64,000 bases of DNA from Marinobacter goseongensis. GTDB taxonomy: Bacteria > Pseudomonadota > Gammaproteobacteria > Pseudomonadales > Oleiphilaceae. The position numbers were made by a program, and so were the translations under genes. The first letter of the stretch is position 1; every line of letters begins with the position of its first letter. The stretch is from NCBI RefSeq assembly GCF_023156235.1, contig NZ_JAKZAI010000013.1:62001-126000 (forward strand). Direction: 5' to 3'. Below, in pieces: positions 40,430-50,677 of this stretch. Under the pieces are notes generated by a model. The model worked only from the letters and a program-made list of their open reading frames with translations, was not told the origin of the DNA and did no database searches.

Positions 40430-41557
40430 ATGACGATTGATTACCAGAGTCTAGCGGTCAGGGGTGTTCAGGCGCTGTCACCGTATCAGCCCGGCAAGCC
40501 CATCGCAGAGCTGGCGCGAGAGTTAGGTCTGAATCCCGACGATATCGTCAAGCTGGCCAGTAACGAAAATCCCCTCGGCCCCAGTGAGCGGGCTCTGGCG
40601 GCGGCGCGTGAGGCACTGAGCGAGCTTTGTCTCTACCCGGACGGCAACGGCTTTGATCTGAAGCAGGCGCTGGCTGAGCGTTTCGGCGTGGGCATGTCGC
40701 AGATTACCCTTGGCAACGGCTCCAACGACATCCTCGAGGTGATCACCCGCTGCTTTGCCGATGCGGAATCGGAAGTGATTTTCTCCCAATACGCCTTCGC
40801 GGTGTATCCGCTGGTGACGCAGGCCATTGGTGCCCGTGGCGTGCCGGTGCCGGCGAAAGACTGGGGCCACGATCTGGATGCCATGGCGGCGGCGGTTACG
40901 GATCGCACCCGGCTGGTGTTTGTTGCCAACCCCAACAATCCTACCGGCACCGTTCACGGTGCCGCCGCCATTCTGGACTTCCTGGCAAAGATTCCCCCAC
41001 AGGTTCTGGTGGTGCTGGACGAAGCCTACTGTGAGTACCTTCAGGGTGAAAGTTATGCGGATGGCGTGCAGTTGCTGTCCCGGTTCCCGAATCTGATTGT
41101 TTGTCGCACCTTCTCCAAGGCCTGGGGGCTGGCGGCCTTGCGTGTGGGGTACAGCATCAGCTCGGCGGCCATTGCGGACATCCTTAATTGGGTGCGTCAG
41201 CCTTTCAATGTCGACACCGTCGCATTGGCAGCCGCCACCGCCGTACTGGGTGATGAGTCCTATCTGCAACGCTCCTGCGAGGTGAATGCCGCCGGTATGG
41301 CGCAGTTGGAAGAGGGTTTCCGGGCGCTGGATCTGGACTTTATTCCCTCGGCTGGCAACTTTATTGCCGTTGATGTCGGTGACGATGCCGTGGGTATCTA
41401 CCAAGCCCTGCTGGAGCAGGGCGTGATCGTGCGTCCCGTTGCGGGCTATGGCATGCCCCGGCACCTACGGGTGTCCATTGGCCTCACGCACGAGAATGCG
41501 AAACTTCTGGATGCCCTGGGCAAAGCTCTGGGCCGCTCGGGGCAGGGGGCAGCCTAG
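40430..41557 (+). CDS. hisC: Histidinol-phosphate/aromatic aminotransferase HisC
   Basis: PLP aminotransferase of the HisC family. The 375 residues include ASNENPLGPS near the N terminus, NPNNPTGT, and the PLP lysine in CRTFSKAWGLAALRVGY. Because it sits between pheA and tyrA rather than in a his operon, it may also act on aromatic or imidazole-acetol substrates, as do Pseudomonas HisC2-type enzymes; that is inference. Start choice: ATG at 40430, directly preceded by a GTG that could also serve. The stop overlaps the next start (TAGTG). Confidence 0.93.
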   Translation: MTIDYQSLAVRGVQALSPYQPGKPIAELARELGLNPDDIVKLASNENPLGPSERALAAAREALSELCLYPDGNGFDLKQALAERFGVGMSQITLGNGSNDILEVITRCFADAESEVIFSQYAFAVYPLVTQAIGARGVPVPAKDWGHDLDAMAAAVTDRTRLVFVANPNNPTGTVHGAAAILDFLAKIPPQVLVVLDEAYCEYLQGESYADGVQLLSRFPNLIVCRTFSKAWGLAALRVGYSISSAAIADILNWVRQPFNVDTVALAAATAVLGDESYLQRSCEVNAAGMAQLEEGFRALDLDFIPSAGNFIAVDVGDDAVGIYQALLEQGVIVRPVAGYGMPRHLRVSIGLTHENAKLLDALGKALGRSGQGAA

Positions 41558-43785
41558 TGGCAACCGGCGAGTCATCGTTCAAGCGGGTTGCGGTGATCGG
41601 CCTCGGGCTGATTGGCGGCTCGCTGGCGAAAGCGGTCCGTATGAATGGCCTGGCAGAGATGGTCGTCGGCACGGACAAGCGTGAAGACGAACTGTCCCTG
41701 GGCGTTGAGCTGGGGGTTGTTGACGAGGCGGTGGGCTCCATTGCCGACGCGGTAACCGGCAGTGATCTGGTGGTTCTGGCGGTGCCGGTTCGTGCCACGC
41801 GCGCAGTGCTTGAGGCCATCAAGCCCCATCTGTCGGCGGACGCTGTGCTGACCGATGTGGGCAGCACGAAAACCAGCTTCGTGCAGGATGTGCAGGCGGT
41901 GTTTGGAACGCTGTCACCCCGGGTGATTCCCGGGCACCCCATTGCCGGTTCCGAGAAGAGCGGCATTCGGGCCGCCAATCCGGAATTGTTCGCCAATCAC
42001 AAGGTGATCCTGACGCCCGCGGATGATGTGGATGCGGCCGGCCTGGCCCGCCTGAAGGCCCTGTGGGAGGGCTGTGGCGCCACGGTCCTGACCATGTCGG
42101 TGGCCTATCACGACGAAGTGCTGGCAGCCACCAGTCACCTGCCGCATCTGATTGCCTTCTCGCTGGTGGACACGCTGGCCGGCGAGGACGAGAATCTCGA
42201 TATTTTCCGCTACGCGGCCGGCGGCTTTCGCGATTTTACCCGCATTGCCGCCAGTGATCCGGTGATGTGGCACGATATTTTTCTGTCCAACCGGGACGCG
42301 GTTTTACGGGTAATTGACCATTTCACCCACGATCTGGACCAGCTCCGCACGGCCATCGCCGATCAGGACAGTGCCACGCTGCTCCGGGTTTTCAGTCGCG
42401 CCAAGGCGGCGCGGGAACACTTTTCGAAAATGCTCTCAGGACAGGCTTACGTGACAAACAACAGTCAGAAACAGGTAACGTTCCGTCTCCAGCCCGGCGG
42501 CAGTATGACCGGTGATATCCGGGTGCCCGGTGACAAATCGATTTCCCACCGTTCCATCATGCTGGGCGCTCTGGCGGACGGTCTCACCGAAGTGAAGGGG
42601 TTTCTGGAAGGCGAGGACAGCCTCGCCACGCTGCAGGCATTTCGCGACATGGGCGTTACCATCGAGGGCCCGGACGACGGCTTCGTGCGCATCCACGGCG
42701 TCGGTCTGAACGGCTTGCAGGCGCCCCGCGGCCCATTGTATCTGGGCAATTCCGGCACCGCGATGCGGTTGTTTGCGGGCCTGCTCGCGGCACAGCCGTT
42801 CGATTCCGAGCTGACCGGTGACAGCAGCCTGTCCAAGCGCCCCATGGGGCGTGTTGCGGATCCGCTGCGTGCGATGGGGGCAGTCATCAATACCGCCGAC
42901 GGCGGTCGCCCGCCGATGAAAATCCGCGGTGGTCAGCAGCTGAGCGGCATTCACTATGAGATGCCGGTGGCTTCGGCGCAGGTCAAATCCTGTCTTTTGC
43001 TGGCGGGCCTGTACGCAGAGGGTGTCACCTCGGTCACCGAGCCGGCGCCGACCCGCGATCATACCGAGCGCATGCTGGCCGGTTTCGGGTATCACGTCCA
43101 TCGTGATAACGCCACAGCCAGTGTGTCCGGCGGCGGCACACTGACCGCCACGGCCATCGATGTGCCCGCTGATATATCCTCTGCTGCGTTTTTCCTGGTG
43201 GCCGGCAGCATTGCGCCGGGCTCCGAGCTGACGCTGCGACACGTTGGCATGAATCCGACCCGGGTCGGGGTGATCAACATTCTCCGATTGATGGGTGCCG
43301 ATATCGAAGTGCGCGACGAGCGCGAAATCGGCGGTGAGCCGGTGGCCGATCTGACCGTGCGTTCCGCACAGCTGAAGGGCATCGATATTCCGGAAGACCA
43401 GGTGCCGCTGGCGATTGACGAATTCCCGGTGTTGTTTATTGCCGCGGTCTGCGCGCAGGGCAAAACCGTATTGCGCGGTGCCGAAGAACTGCGGGTGAAG
43501 GAGAGCGATCGTATTCAGGTCATGGCCGATGGCCTGGCAGCGCTGGGCGTGAAAACCACAGTGACGTCGGACGGCATCGTTATCGAAGGCGGCCAGACCA
43601 TTGGTGGCGGGAAGCTGGACAGCCATGGCGACCACCGTATTGCCATGTCCTTTGCCGTGGCCTCGCTGCGAGCGGCCGGTGACATCGAAGTGACGGACTG
43701 CGCGAACGTAGCGACATCGTTCCCCGGTTTTGTGGATCTCGCCCGCCAGACCGGTATCCGGATCCACGCCGAAGGAGGGGAGTGA
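41557..43785 (+). CDS. Fused prephenate dehydrogenase / EPSP synthase (TyrA-AroA)
   Basis: One 742-residue chain with two enzymes. Residues 1-290 or so are prephenate dehydrogenase (Rossmann [26 protein letters not shown]), giving hydroxyphenylpyruvate for tyrosine. From about residue 303 the chain is EPSP synthase ([36 protein letters not shown]), the shikimate step that joins PEP to shikimate-3-phosphate. The fusion is known from Pseudomonas and its relatives. It starts with GTG overlapping the hisC stop, and it overlaps or abuts cmk at its end. No stop or frameshift separates the domains. Confidence 0.97.
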   Translation: MATGESSFKRVAVIGLGLIGGSLAKAVRMNGLAEMVVGTDKREDELSLGVELGVVDEAVGSIADAVTGSDLVVLAVPVRATRAVLEAIKPHLSADAVLTDVGSTKTSFVQDVQAVFGTLSPRVIPGHPIAGSEKSGIRAANPELFANHKVILTPADDVDAAGLARLKALWEGCGATVLTMSVAYHDEVLAATSHLPHLIAFSLVDTLAGEDENLDIFRYAAGGFRDFTRIAASDPVMWHDIFLSNRDAVLRVIDHFTHDLDQLRTAIADQDSATLLRVFSRAKAAREHFSKMLSGQAYVTNNSQKQVTFRLQPGGSMTGDIRVPGDKSISHRSIMLGALADGLTEVKGFLEGEDSLATLQAFRDMGVTIEGPDDGFVRIHGVGLNGLQAPRGPLYLGNSGTAMRLFAGLLAAQPFDSELTGDSSLSKRPMGRVADPLRAMGAVINTADGGRPPMKIRGGQQLSGIHYEMPVASAQVKSCLLLAGLYAEGVTSVTEPAPTRDHTERMLAGFGYHVHRDNATASVSGGGTLTATAIDVPADISSAAFFLVAGSIAPGSELTLRHVGMNPTRVGVINILRLMGADIEVRDEREIGGEPVADLTVRSAQLKGIDIPEDQVPLAIDEFPVLFIAAVCAQGKTVLRGAEELRVKESDRIQVMADGLAALGVKTTVTSDGIVIEGGQTIGGGKLDSHGDHRIAMSFAVASLRAAGDIEVTDCANVATSFPGFVDLARQTGIRIHAEGGE

Positions 43786-44465
43786 TGTCCTCCACTATGG
43801 CACCGGTCATTACCGTAGACGGCCCCGGCGGTTCCGGAAAGGGCACGGTGACCCAGATGTTGGCCAAACGTCTGGGTTGGCACCTGCTGGACAGCGGAGC
43901 GCTGTATCGTCTTACGGCACTTGCGGCAATGCGACAGGGCGTAGCCCTGGATGATGAGGCCGGCCTGGTGAAGGTGGCTGCCAGCCTGGATGTGGCGTTC
44001 GAGCCGACCGGGCCGGGTGAGCCGGTGCGGGTGATTCTGTCCGGTGAAGACGTCACCGCGGAAGTCCGCACTGAAGCCACCGGTGACAACGCCTCCCGGG
44101 TCGCCGTGATACAGCCGGTGCGCGACGCCCTGTTGCAGCGGCAGCGAGATTTTCGCCAGTCGCCCGGCCTGGTGGCGGACGGCCGGGACATGGGCACAGT
44201 GGTGTTTCCCGATGCCCCGGTAAAGATTTTCCTGACCGCCAGTGCCGAGGAAAGGGCGCGCCGACGCTACAGCCAGTTGAAGGACGCGGGGGTCGATGTT
44301 AACATTGACATGCTTTTAGAAGAGATACGGGTTCGCGATGAACGAGATATGAACCGTTCCGCAGCCCCGCTCAAGCCAGCGGATGATGCGCAAGTCATTG
44401 ATTCCACGGGTTTGAGTATAGAAGAGGTGTTAGACAGGTGTATGGCCGCTGCAGGTCAGGCCTGA
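43785..44465 (+). CDS. cmk: Cytidylate kinase
   Basis: Phosphorylates CMP and dCMP using ATP. Its 226 residues have the P-loop GPGGSGKGT near the N terminus, [20 protein letters not shown], and the lid RRRYSQL. An AAGGAGGGG ribosome site lies within the end of aroA. The ATG at 43785 shares its A with the tyrA-aroA stop. The cmk-rpsA order is nearly universal in this class. Confidence 0.98.
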   Translation: MSSTMAPVITVDGPGGSGKGTVTQMLAKRLGWHLLDSGALYRLTALAAMRQGVALDDEAGLVKVAASLDVAFEPTGPGEPVRVILSGEDVTAEVRTEATGDNASRVAVIQPVRDALLQRQRDFRQSPGLVADGRDMGTVVFPDAPVKIFLTASAEERARRRYSQLKDAGVDVNIDMLLEEIRVRDERDMNRSAAPLKPADDAQVIDSTGLSIEEVLDRCMAAAGQA

Positions 44466-44595
44466 CTGCACCTTTTTGTCGTTGAAATGCCGGATGTAGC
44501 GTTACCTGCCAGCCCCAGGCTGCTTCCGGAAACTACTAACAGACCGTGTTGCTGGTAGCACGGAGCACACTTGCGTTGATCATATAGGACACATA

Positions 44596-46287
44596 ATGAG
44601 CGAGAGCTTTGCGGATCTTTTTGAAGAAAGCCTAAAAGAAATTGACATGCAACCGGGTTCCATCGTCCAGGGAACCGTAGTTGACGTCGACAACGACTGG
44701 GTCACCGTTAACGCCGGACTGAAGTCCGAAGGCGTTATCCCCGCCTCCCAGTTTCTTAACGAAAAAGGCGAGTTGGAAGTTGCTATTGGCGACGTTGTCG
44801 ATGTAGCTCTCGACGCTGTTGAAGACGGTTTCGGTGAAACCCGTCTGTCCCGTGAAAAGGCCAAGCGTGCTGAAGCCTGGAAGGTACTCGAGAAGTCCTT
44901 CGAAGCTGAAGAAGTGGTCAAGGGCATTATCAACGGCAAGGTCAAGGGCGGCTTCACTGTCGATCTGGCTGGCATCCGTGCCTTCCTGCCAGGCTCTCTG
45001 GTAGACGTTCGTCCGGTTCGCGACACCGCGCACCTGGAGAACAAGGAGCTGGAATTCAAGGTTATCAAGCTGGACCAGAAGCGTAACAACGTGGTTGTTT
45101 CCCGCCGCGCCGTTCTGGAAGCTGAAAACAGTGCCGAGCGTGAAGCTCTGCTGGAAACCCTGACTGAAGGTCTGGAAATCAAGGGTATCGTCAAGAATCT
45201 GACCGACTACGGCGCGTTCGTAGATCTGGGCGGTGTTGACGGCCTGCTGCACATTACCGACATGGCCTGGAAGCGCATCAAGCATCCGAGCGAAATCGTG
45301 AATGTGGGCGACGAAATCAATGTGAAGGTCCTCAAGTTTGACCGCGAGCGTAACCGCGTATCTCTGGGCCTGAAGCAGCTGGGCGAAGATCCCTGGGTCG
45401 ATATCAAGGGTCGTTACCCGGAAGGCAGCAAGGTTACCGCACGTGTAACCAACCTGACCGACTACGGTTGCTTTGCTGAGCTGGAAGAAGGTGTTGAAGG
45501 TCTGGTTCACGTATCCGAAATGGACTGGACCAACAAGAACATCCACCCCTCCAAAGTCGTTCAGGTTGGCGACGAAGTGGGCGTGATGATTCTGGATATC
45601 GACGAAGAGCGTCGTCGTATCTCTCTGGGTATCAAGCAGTGTGTATCCAACCCGTGGGAAGACTTCTCCGGCAACTTCAACAAAGGCGACCGCATTTCCG
45701 GCAAGATCAAGTCAATCACTGACTTCGGTATCTTCATCGGTCTGGACGGTGGCATCGACGGCCTGGTTCATCTGTCTGACATCAGCTGGAACGAGACTGG
45801 CGAAGAAGCCGTTCGTGAATACAAGAAGGGCGACGAAGTTGAAACCGTTATCCTGTCTGTTGACCCGGAGCGTGAGCGCATCTCCCTGGGCATCAAGCAG
45901 CTGGAAAGCGATCCGTTCGCCGAGTTTGTTCAGCTGAACGACAAGGGCTCCATCGTCAAGGGCACCGTGTCCGCTGTTGACGCGAAGGCAGCTACCATCG
46001 CTCTGAACGACGAAGTCGAAGCCGTTCTGAAGGCTTCCGAAATCAGCCGTGACCGTGTTGAAGACGCACGCAACGCGCTGAAGGAAGGCGAAGAAGTTGA
46101 AGCGAAGATTATCAGTATCGATCGCAAGAACCGCGTGATCAACCTGTCTGTGAAGTCCAAAGACGTTGAAGACGACAAGCAGGCGCTTGAGAACGTGCGC
46201 AGCAAGACCGCAGAATCTTCTGGTGCGACCACCATCGGTGATCTCATCAAGGAGCAGATGCAGCAGCAAAACGCCAACAAAGACTGA
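44596..46287 (+). CDS. rpsA: 30S ribosomal protein S1
   Basis: RNA-binding ribosomal protein that helps load mRNA on the 30S subunit. Its 563 residues comprise six S1 repeats (first [18 protein letters not shown], later [20 protein letters not shown]), of which the first two bind the ribosome. It shows strong codon bias, as expected for a highly expressed gene. The 130-bp leader after cmk may hold the autoregulatory structure known in E. coli, but I could not fold it by eye with confidence. A strong terminator follows. Confidence 0.99.
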   Translation: MSESFADLFEESLKEIDMQPGSIVQGTVVDVDNDWVTVNAGLKSEGVIPASQFLNEKGELEVAIGDVVDVALDAVEDGFGETRLSREKAKRAEAWKVLEKSFEAEEVVKGIINGKVKGGFTVDLAGIRAFLPGSLVDVRPVRDTAHLENKELEFKVIKLDQKRNNVVVSRRAVLEAENSAEREALLETLTEGLEIKGIVKNLTDYGAFVDLGGVDGLLHITDMAWKRIKHPSEIVNVGDEINVKVLKFDRERNRVSLGLKQLGEDPWVDIKGRYPEGSKVTARVTNLTDYGCFAELEEGVEGLVHVSEMDWTNKNIHPSKVVQVGDEVGVMILDIDEERRRISLGIKQCVSNPWEDFSGNFNKGDRISGKIKSITDFGIFIGLDGGIDGLVHLSDISWNETGEEAVREYKKGDEVETVILSVDPERERISLGIKQLESDPFAEFVQLNDKGSIVKGTVSAVDAKAATIALNDEVEAVLKASEISRDRVEDARNALKEGEEVEAKIISIDRKNRVINLSVKSKDVEDDKQALENVRSKTAESSGATTIGDLIKEQMQQQNANKD

Positions 46288-46303
46288 GTTTCTTGTTGGT
46301 ATG

Positions 46304-46335
46304 AAAAAAACGGGCTCTAAGAGCCCGTTTTTTTT
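46304..46335 (+). terminator. Terminator after rpsA
   Basis: AAAAAAACGGGCTC, loop TAA, GAGCCCGTTTTTTTT: a 7-bp GC-rich stem extended by A/T pairing. Confidence 0.95.
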
Positions 46336-46416
46336 GTGTTTTTTTCTGGTTTGGCTAAACTAGGGTCATGGAGCTGGTAACCGGCTGTCCAATAATAAAG
46401 AAGAGGGATAAGCCTC

Positions 46417-46713
46417 ATGACGAAGTCCGAACTGGTTGAGCTGATTGCGTCCAAGCAGACACAGCTCTCCGTGAAAGATGTGGAACTGGCTGTAAAAACG
46501 ATTATTGAACATATGTCTCAATCCCTGTCCAATGGCCAGCGGATCGAGATACGCGGATTCGGCAGTTTTTCCCTGCACCACCGGGCAGCGAGAACCGGCC
46601 GGAACCCGAAAACCGGCGAGGCAGTCCAGTTGCCCGCCAAGTTTGTACCGCACTTCAAGCCGGGCAAAGAATTGCGCGAACAGGTGAATGACAGCCTGAA
46701 AAAAGGTTTTTGA
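46417..46713 (+). CDS. ihfB: Integration host factor beta subunit
   Basis: DNA-bending protein that pairs with IHF-alpha. The 98-residue sequence has the HU/IHF fold with the DNA-intercalating arm ([22 protein letters not shown]) and the IHF-beta-like C terminus [21 protein letters not shown] precedes the ATG. The rpsA terminator upstream implies its own promoter; a TAAACT hexamer at 46356-46361 is a weak -10 candidate. Confidence 0.98.
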   Translation: MTKSELVELIASKQTQLSVKDVELAVKTIIEHMSQSLSNGQRIEIRGFGSFSLHHRAARTGRNPKTGEAVQLPAKFVPHFKPGKELREQVNDSLKKGF

Positions 46714-46774
46714 TCGCCTTTTCAGGGAACGAACACTGATCGGGGGCCACACCCCCTGGGGGAGCATTACAGCA

Positions 46775-47077
46775 ATGGCAGGGTTGCAGAAAGTTCTCAT
46801 TATTCTGTTGGTTTTATTGCTTGTCCTGGTGGCGCTGGTCTTCTCTCTCAATAACCAGATGGCGGTGGCACTGAACTTTCTGGTGTTCGAGACCCAGCCC
46901 CATGGTGTTGCAGTCTGGATCATTCTGTCTTTTGTGGTGGGCGCGCTGATTGGTGTTTTGATCACAATGCTCGCCACCTTCCGAACTTCCGTCTCCCGTC
47001 GAAACCTGCAGAAGCGGCTTACCCGCGCGGAGCAGGCATTGGAGAAATCCAGGGCCGAGAACGACCGGACGCTTTAA
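46775..47077 (+). CDS. lapA: LapA (DUF1049) inner-membrane protein
   Basis: A 100-residue protein with two transmembrane helices (VLIILLVLLLVLVALVFSL and WIILSFVVGALIGVLITML) and a C-terminal cytoplasmic coiled coil. LapA partners LapB in control of LPS synthesis. A one-base overlap (TAATG) couples it to lapB. Upstream is the inverted GGGGCCACACCCCC with a GGGGGAG ribosome site. Confidence 0.93.
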   Translation: MAGLQKVLIILLVLLLVLVALVFSLNNQMAVALNFLVFETQPHGVAVWIILSFVVGALIGVLITMLATFRTSVSRRNLQKRLTRAEQALEKSRAENDRTL

Positions 47078-48246
47078 TGGACATAGTGCTTCAATGGCTA
47101 CTCCTGACCGTGGCTGTCGCGGCCGGTTGGTTTGCCGGGCGCCTCAGTAATTCTTCGCGGGGCTCGAAAAAGGTCATTGCCGATGAAGACTCGGTAAGAG
47201 ATCGCCTGCAGTTCCTGTTTACCAATTACTCCGATCAGGCCGTCGAGAATTTTGTCCAGTCTCTGGCGGTTAACCGCGATACCGTCAGCCTTCATCTTTC
47301 CATCGGTGCCCATTTTCGCCATAAGGGCGAAACTGACCGTGCCATCCTAATTCACCAGAACCTGCTAGCCCGTCCTGAGCTGCCGCCTCGCTTTTCGCCG
47401 CAAGTTACCTTTGAACTGGCGCTGGATTACCTTAACGCCGGCCTGCTGGATCGTGCCGAAGCGTTGCTTCATGAGTTGATGGGGGATCGTGAATACGGCC
47501 GTAAGGCCTCTCTGCAGCTGATCGAGTTGTACCAGCAGGAGAAAGAGTGGGGCAAGGCCGCGCAGGTGGCCCAGACCCTGACCAACGGCCAGACCGATCC
47601 GGCGGTACTGAAGATGCTGGCTTACATTACCTGCGAGATTGCTGACGAAGCGTTCAAGAAGGACGATCGCTGGGGCGCCCAGAAACTCGCGAAAGAAGCC
47701 TTGGAATTCGACCGTTCCTGTGTGCGTGCCACCTTTATCCTCATGAAGTTGCAAATCCGTCAGGGCAACTTCAGAGAGGCTGCGGGCCAGAGCTTCAAGG
47801 TATTCGATCAGAATCCGGAGTTCGGTTCTGAGGCGGTAGACCGGTTGATGAAGCTGGAGCATGAGCACGGCGACATTGGCAGGTTGGTGAAGAAACTGCG
47901 GAAGCTCTATGAAACCTGGCCGAGCACCAGCCTGTTGTTGGCGCTGGTGGAGTCTGTGGAGCGCGCCTCCGGTCGCCCGGCGGCCATTGAGCTGCTGCGG
48001 CTGGAACTGGAGGTGCGCCCCAGTGTTCGGGGGCTTTTGCGTCTGGTAGAGATGGCCGGCTATGAGAAGGGCATGACTACGGACGAGGGTCGTCTGGTCA
48101 GCCGCATTGGCCATCTCATTCTCGCTAACCGCCCCGTCTATCGCTGTGTCAGCTGCGGCTTTTCGGGTCGGCAGTTACACTGGCTGTGCCCGAGCTGCAA
48201 ACAATGGGAAACCGTGCGGCCCATTCAGGGTGTTGAAGCCGAATAA
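47077..48246 (+). CDS. lapB: LPS assembly protein LapB (YciM)
   Basis: Membrane-anchored TPR protein. In E. coli it presents LpxC to the protease FtsH and so limits LPS synthesis. The 389 residues have an N-terminal transmembrane helix (WLLLTVAVAAGWFAGRL), several TPR units, and a C-terminal rubredoxin-like metal site with two CxxC pairs (CVSCGFSG and CPSCKQW). All four cysteines are present. Together with lptFG this window thus holds both LPS export and LPS-level control genes. Confidence 0.96.
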   Translation: MDIVLQWLLLTVAVAAGWFAGRLSNSSRGSKKVIADEDSVRDRLQFLFTNYSDQAVENFVQSLAVNRDTVSLHLSIGAHFRHKGETDRAILIHQNLLARPELPPRFSPQVTFELALDYLNAGLLDRAEALLHELMGDREYGRKASLQLIELYQQEKEWGKAAQVAQTLTNGQTDPAVLKMLAYITCEIADEAFKKDDRWGAQKLAKEALEFDRSCVRATFILMKLQIRQGNFREAAGQSFKVFDQNPEFGSEAVDRLMKLEHEHGDIGRLVKKLRKLYETWPSTSLLLALVESVERASGRPAAIELLRLELEVRPSVRGLLRLVEMAGYEKGMTTDEGRLVSRIGHLILANRPVYRCVSCGFSGRQLHWLCPSCKQWETVRPIQGVEAE

Positions 48247-48318
48247 CACCGAGTTGCGGTACACTATGGGGTACCGATGTTTCCGATCCCTTTCACCGAT
48301 TGCCCCCAGGACCTGACT

Positions 48319-49029
48319 GTGCAAAGCAAACATGACCCGAAGATCATCGTCGCCCTCGATTTTCCCTCAGAGAATCCTGCGTTGGCGCTGGTGGATCAAC
48401 TGGACCCGGCCAAATGTCGCCTGAAAGTCGGCAAAGAGCTGTTTACCCGTTCCGGCCCGGCATTGGTACGCAGTTTTCAGGATCGTGGGTTCGACGTTTT
48501 TCTCGATCTGAAATTTCACGACATCCCCAATACCACCTCTGCGGCCGTCGCGGCCGCAGCAGATCTGGGAGTCTGGATGGTGAACGTGCACGCATCCGGC
48601 GGTCAGAACATGATGGTTGCCTGCCGCGAGCGTCTGGAAGCCTTCGGCGCCGACCGCCCGTTACTCATCGCCGTCACCGTGCTGACCAGCATGTCCGCTG
48701 CGGACCTGGCCGGCATCGGTATCACCGACAGCCCGGAAGCTCACGTCTCCCGCCTGGCAACCCTGACCAGAAACTGCGGCCTCGACGGCGTGGTTTGCTC
48801 CGCCCAGGAAGCCCCGAAGCTGAAAGCGGAGCAGGGCGCCGACTTCAGACTGATCACCCCGGGTATCCGCCCGCTGACCGCCGACAAAGGCGACCAGCAG
48901 CGAATTATGACCCCCTCGGATGCCCTGAGGGCCGGATCTGATTACCTTGTTATTGGCCGGCCGATTACCCAGGCGGTGGATCCGCTGGCTGCGCTGGAGG
49001 CTATCCACACTGAGGTTGTCGGTCTCTGA
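48319..49029 (+). CDS. pyrF: Orotidine-5'-phosphate decarboxylase
   Basis: Final step of UMP synthesis. The TIM-barrel signatures are intact: IIVALDFPS at the start, and the catalytic charged network [10 protein letters not shown], with LITPGIRP and a GRPIT phosphate-binding site at the end. GTG at 48319 is chosen because AGGA lies 7 bases upstream and the N terminus then matches relatives (236 residues). An ATG at 48277 would add 14 residues and lies near a possible promoter-like TACACT. Confidence 0.95.
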   Translation: MQSKHDPKIIVALDFPSENPALALVDQLDPAKCRLKVGKELFTRSGPALVRSFQDRGFDVFLDLKFHDIPNTTSAAVAAAADLGVWMVNVHASGGQNMMVACRERLEAFGADRPLLIAVTVLTSMSAADLAGIGITDSPEAHVSRLATLTRNCGLDGVVCSAQEAPKLKAEQGADFRLITPGIRPLTADKGDQQRIMTPSDALRAGSDYLVIGRPITQAVDPLAALEAIHTEVVGL

Positions 49030-49120
49030 CTTTTGTTGAGACCCCTGTCTACAGGCTAGGGCAGAACCAAAGCTGCGATGACTCATCACGGCAAGAACAC
49101 AAACCATGACGGCCAAAAAC

Positions 49121-49158
49121 GAAAAAACCCGCTAACTCAAAGAATTAGCGGGCTTTCA
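49121..49158 (-). terminator. Terminator of tRNA-Asn copy 1 (minus strand)
   Basis: CCCGCTAA (49128-49135) and TTAGCGGG (49145-49152) form the stem. On the minus strand the hairpin is followed by TTTTTTC. On the plus strand only CTTTC follows, so it would be a weak stop for pyrF. Confidence 0.85.
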
Positions 49159-49164
49159 AAATAG

Positions 49165-49240
49165 TGGCTCCCCGACCTGGGCTCGAACCAGGGACAAACG
49201 GATTAACAGTCCGTTGCTCTACCAACTGAGCTATCGGGGA
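49165..49240 (-). tRNA. tRNA-Asn (anticodon GTT), copy 1
   Basis: 76 bases with encoded CCA. The acceptor TCCCCGA pairs with TCGGGGA, the anticodon loop CTGTTAA gives GTT, and the T-arm reads GGTTCGAGCCC. Identical to the copy at 63709-63784. Confidence 0.97.
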
Positions 49241-49264
49241 ACGTCGTCGTGTGACGAGGCGCGT

Positions 49265-49293
49265 ATATTAAGTTGGCTATACCGCCCCGTCAA
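49265..49293 (-). promoter_or_regulatory. Sigma-70 promoter of tRNA-Asn copy 1
   Basis: On the minus strand TTGACG (49293-49288), 17 bases, TAATAT (49270-49265), then the GC-rich discriminator ACGCGCC typical of stringently controlled stable-RNA promoters. It sits just beyond the aminotransferase stop codon. Confidence 0.85.
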
Positions 49294-49310
49294 CCCCTGG
49301 CAAAAACTTT

Positions 49311-50495
49311 TTAGCCGAGGGCTTTCTGCAGCCGTTCGATCGCCTTTTCCAGGTTGTCCATGCTGGTGGCAAAGCTCAAGCGCATGTGGCCCGGAGAGCC
49401 GAAGGCTGAGCCCGGAACCAGCGCCACACCGGCCTCGGTCAGCAACTTCTCGGCAAATTCCACATCGTTGCTAACGCTGCTGTCGGCATCAATAGCACCC
49501 TGGAAGCTCGGGAAAACATAGAAAGTGCCGTCGCCGTTCAGGCACTCCACGCCGGGTAGGTTGTTCAGCGCTTCTACCAGCCAGTCGTGGCGCTCCTTGA
49601 AGGCTTTGACCATCTCGCCCACGCAATCTTGTGACCCTTCCAGGGCAGCCTGAGCCGCGGCCTGGGAAATAGAGGCCGGGTTGGAGGTGCTCTGGGACTG
49701 GATCTTCTTCATGGCGCCGATGATTTTCGCCGGGCCCGCCGCATAACCGATACGCCAGCCTGTCATGGAGTAGGCCTTGGACACACCGTTCAGCACGAAG
49801 GTGCGGTCGTACAGTTCCGGCGTCGCGTTGAGGATGTTGCAGAACGGCTTGCCGGTCCACAGGATTGGCTCGTACATGTCATCCGTGGCGATCATGATGT
49901 TCGGGTGCTTCTTCAGTACTTCGCCAATCGCCCGCAGCTCTTCCAGGGTGTAGGCCATGCCGCTGGGGTTGGACGGGCTATTGATCACGAACAGACGGGT
50001 GCGCTCGGTGATGGCGTTTTCCAGCTGTTCCGGCGTAATCTTGAAGCGGGTGTCCGCGGTGGTTTCGATGATCACCGGTTTACCCTCGGCGACCAGCACC
50101 ATGTCCGGGTAGGAAACCCAGTAGGGCGCCGGAATAATAGCTTCGTCACCCTGGTTGAGGGTCGCCAGGGCAAGGTTGAAAAAGCTCTGTTTGCCACCAC
50201 TGCTTACCAGAATCTGGTTGGCTTCATATTCCAGGCCGTTGTCTCGCTTGAACTTCGCAATGATCGCCTTCTTCAGAGCGGGCGTACCATCCACGGCAGT
50301 GTATTTGGTCTGGCCGTTGTTAATGGCCTCGATGGCTGCCTGTTTGATGTGCTGGGGGGTATCGAAGTCCGGTTCGCCGGCACCCAGGCCGATAATGTCC
50401 TGGCCTGCAGCGCGCAGTTCGGCTGCTTTATTGGTAACAGCGAGGGTGGGAGAGGGCTTGATTGCCTGTACTCGGCTGGAAAGTTGAAGGTCCAA
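49311..50495 (-). CDS. Class I PLP aminotransferase, aspartate aminotransferase type (subgroup Igamma-like)
   Basis: Probably an aspartate (or aspartate/prephenate) aminotransferase. A TTG at 50495 with a strong AAGGAG 7 bases upstream gives 394 residues starting at LDLQLSSRVQAIKPS, the usual N terminus; the open frame extends 49 codons further but is unlike the family. Visible are GLGAGEPDFDTP, NSPSNPSG, and the PLP lysine in LNGVSKAYSMTGWRIGYA. It is divergent from uvrB (182-bp gap). AspC and AatA names are both used for this group, so I leave the symbol blank. Confidence 0.93.
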   Translation of the reverse strand: MDLQLSSRVQAIKPSPTLAVTNKAAELRAAGQDIIGLGAGEPDFDTPQHIKQAAIEAINNGQTKYTAVDGTPALKKAIIAKFKRDNGLEYEANQILVSSGGKQSFFNLALATLNQGDEAIIPAPYWVSYPDMVLVAEGKPVIIETTADTRFKITPEQLENAITERTRLFVINSPSNPSGMAYTLEELRAIGEVLKKHPNIMIATDDMYEPILWTGKPFCNILNATPELYDRTFVLNGVSKAYSMTGWRIGYAAGPAKIIGAMKKIQSQSTSNPASISQAAAQAALEGSQDCVGEMVKAFKERHDWLVEALNNLPGVECLNGDGTFYVFPSFQGAIDADSSVSNDVEFAEKLLTEAGVALVPGSAFGSPGHMRLSFATSMDNLEKAIERLQKALG

Positions 50496-50677
50496 ACTTG
50501 CGCTCCTTAAAGCTGCGTCTGATAGGGCTGCGACCGCCGGGTGCCAGCGCTGCTGGCTGTTTGTCACCCAGCCGTCGATCGCAGTGATGGTACCATGAAG
50601 CCAGCGTAACGATAAATTTCTCTGTAAACTGCCATGATTCAAATTCCGAATCCTTCACCGGAGGTTGTCCGCCGCTT

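Noticed and set aside
50557-50571. CTG-N9-CAG near uvrB as a LexA box
   Set aside because: The spacing is one base short of CTG-N10-CAG and the centre is not A/T-rich.
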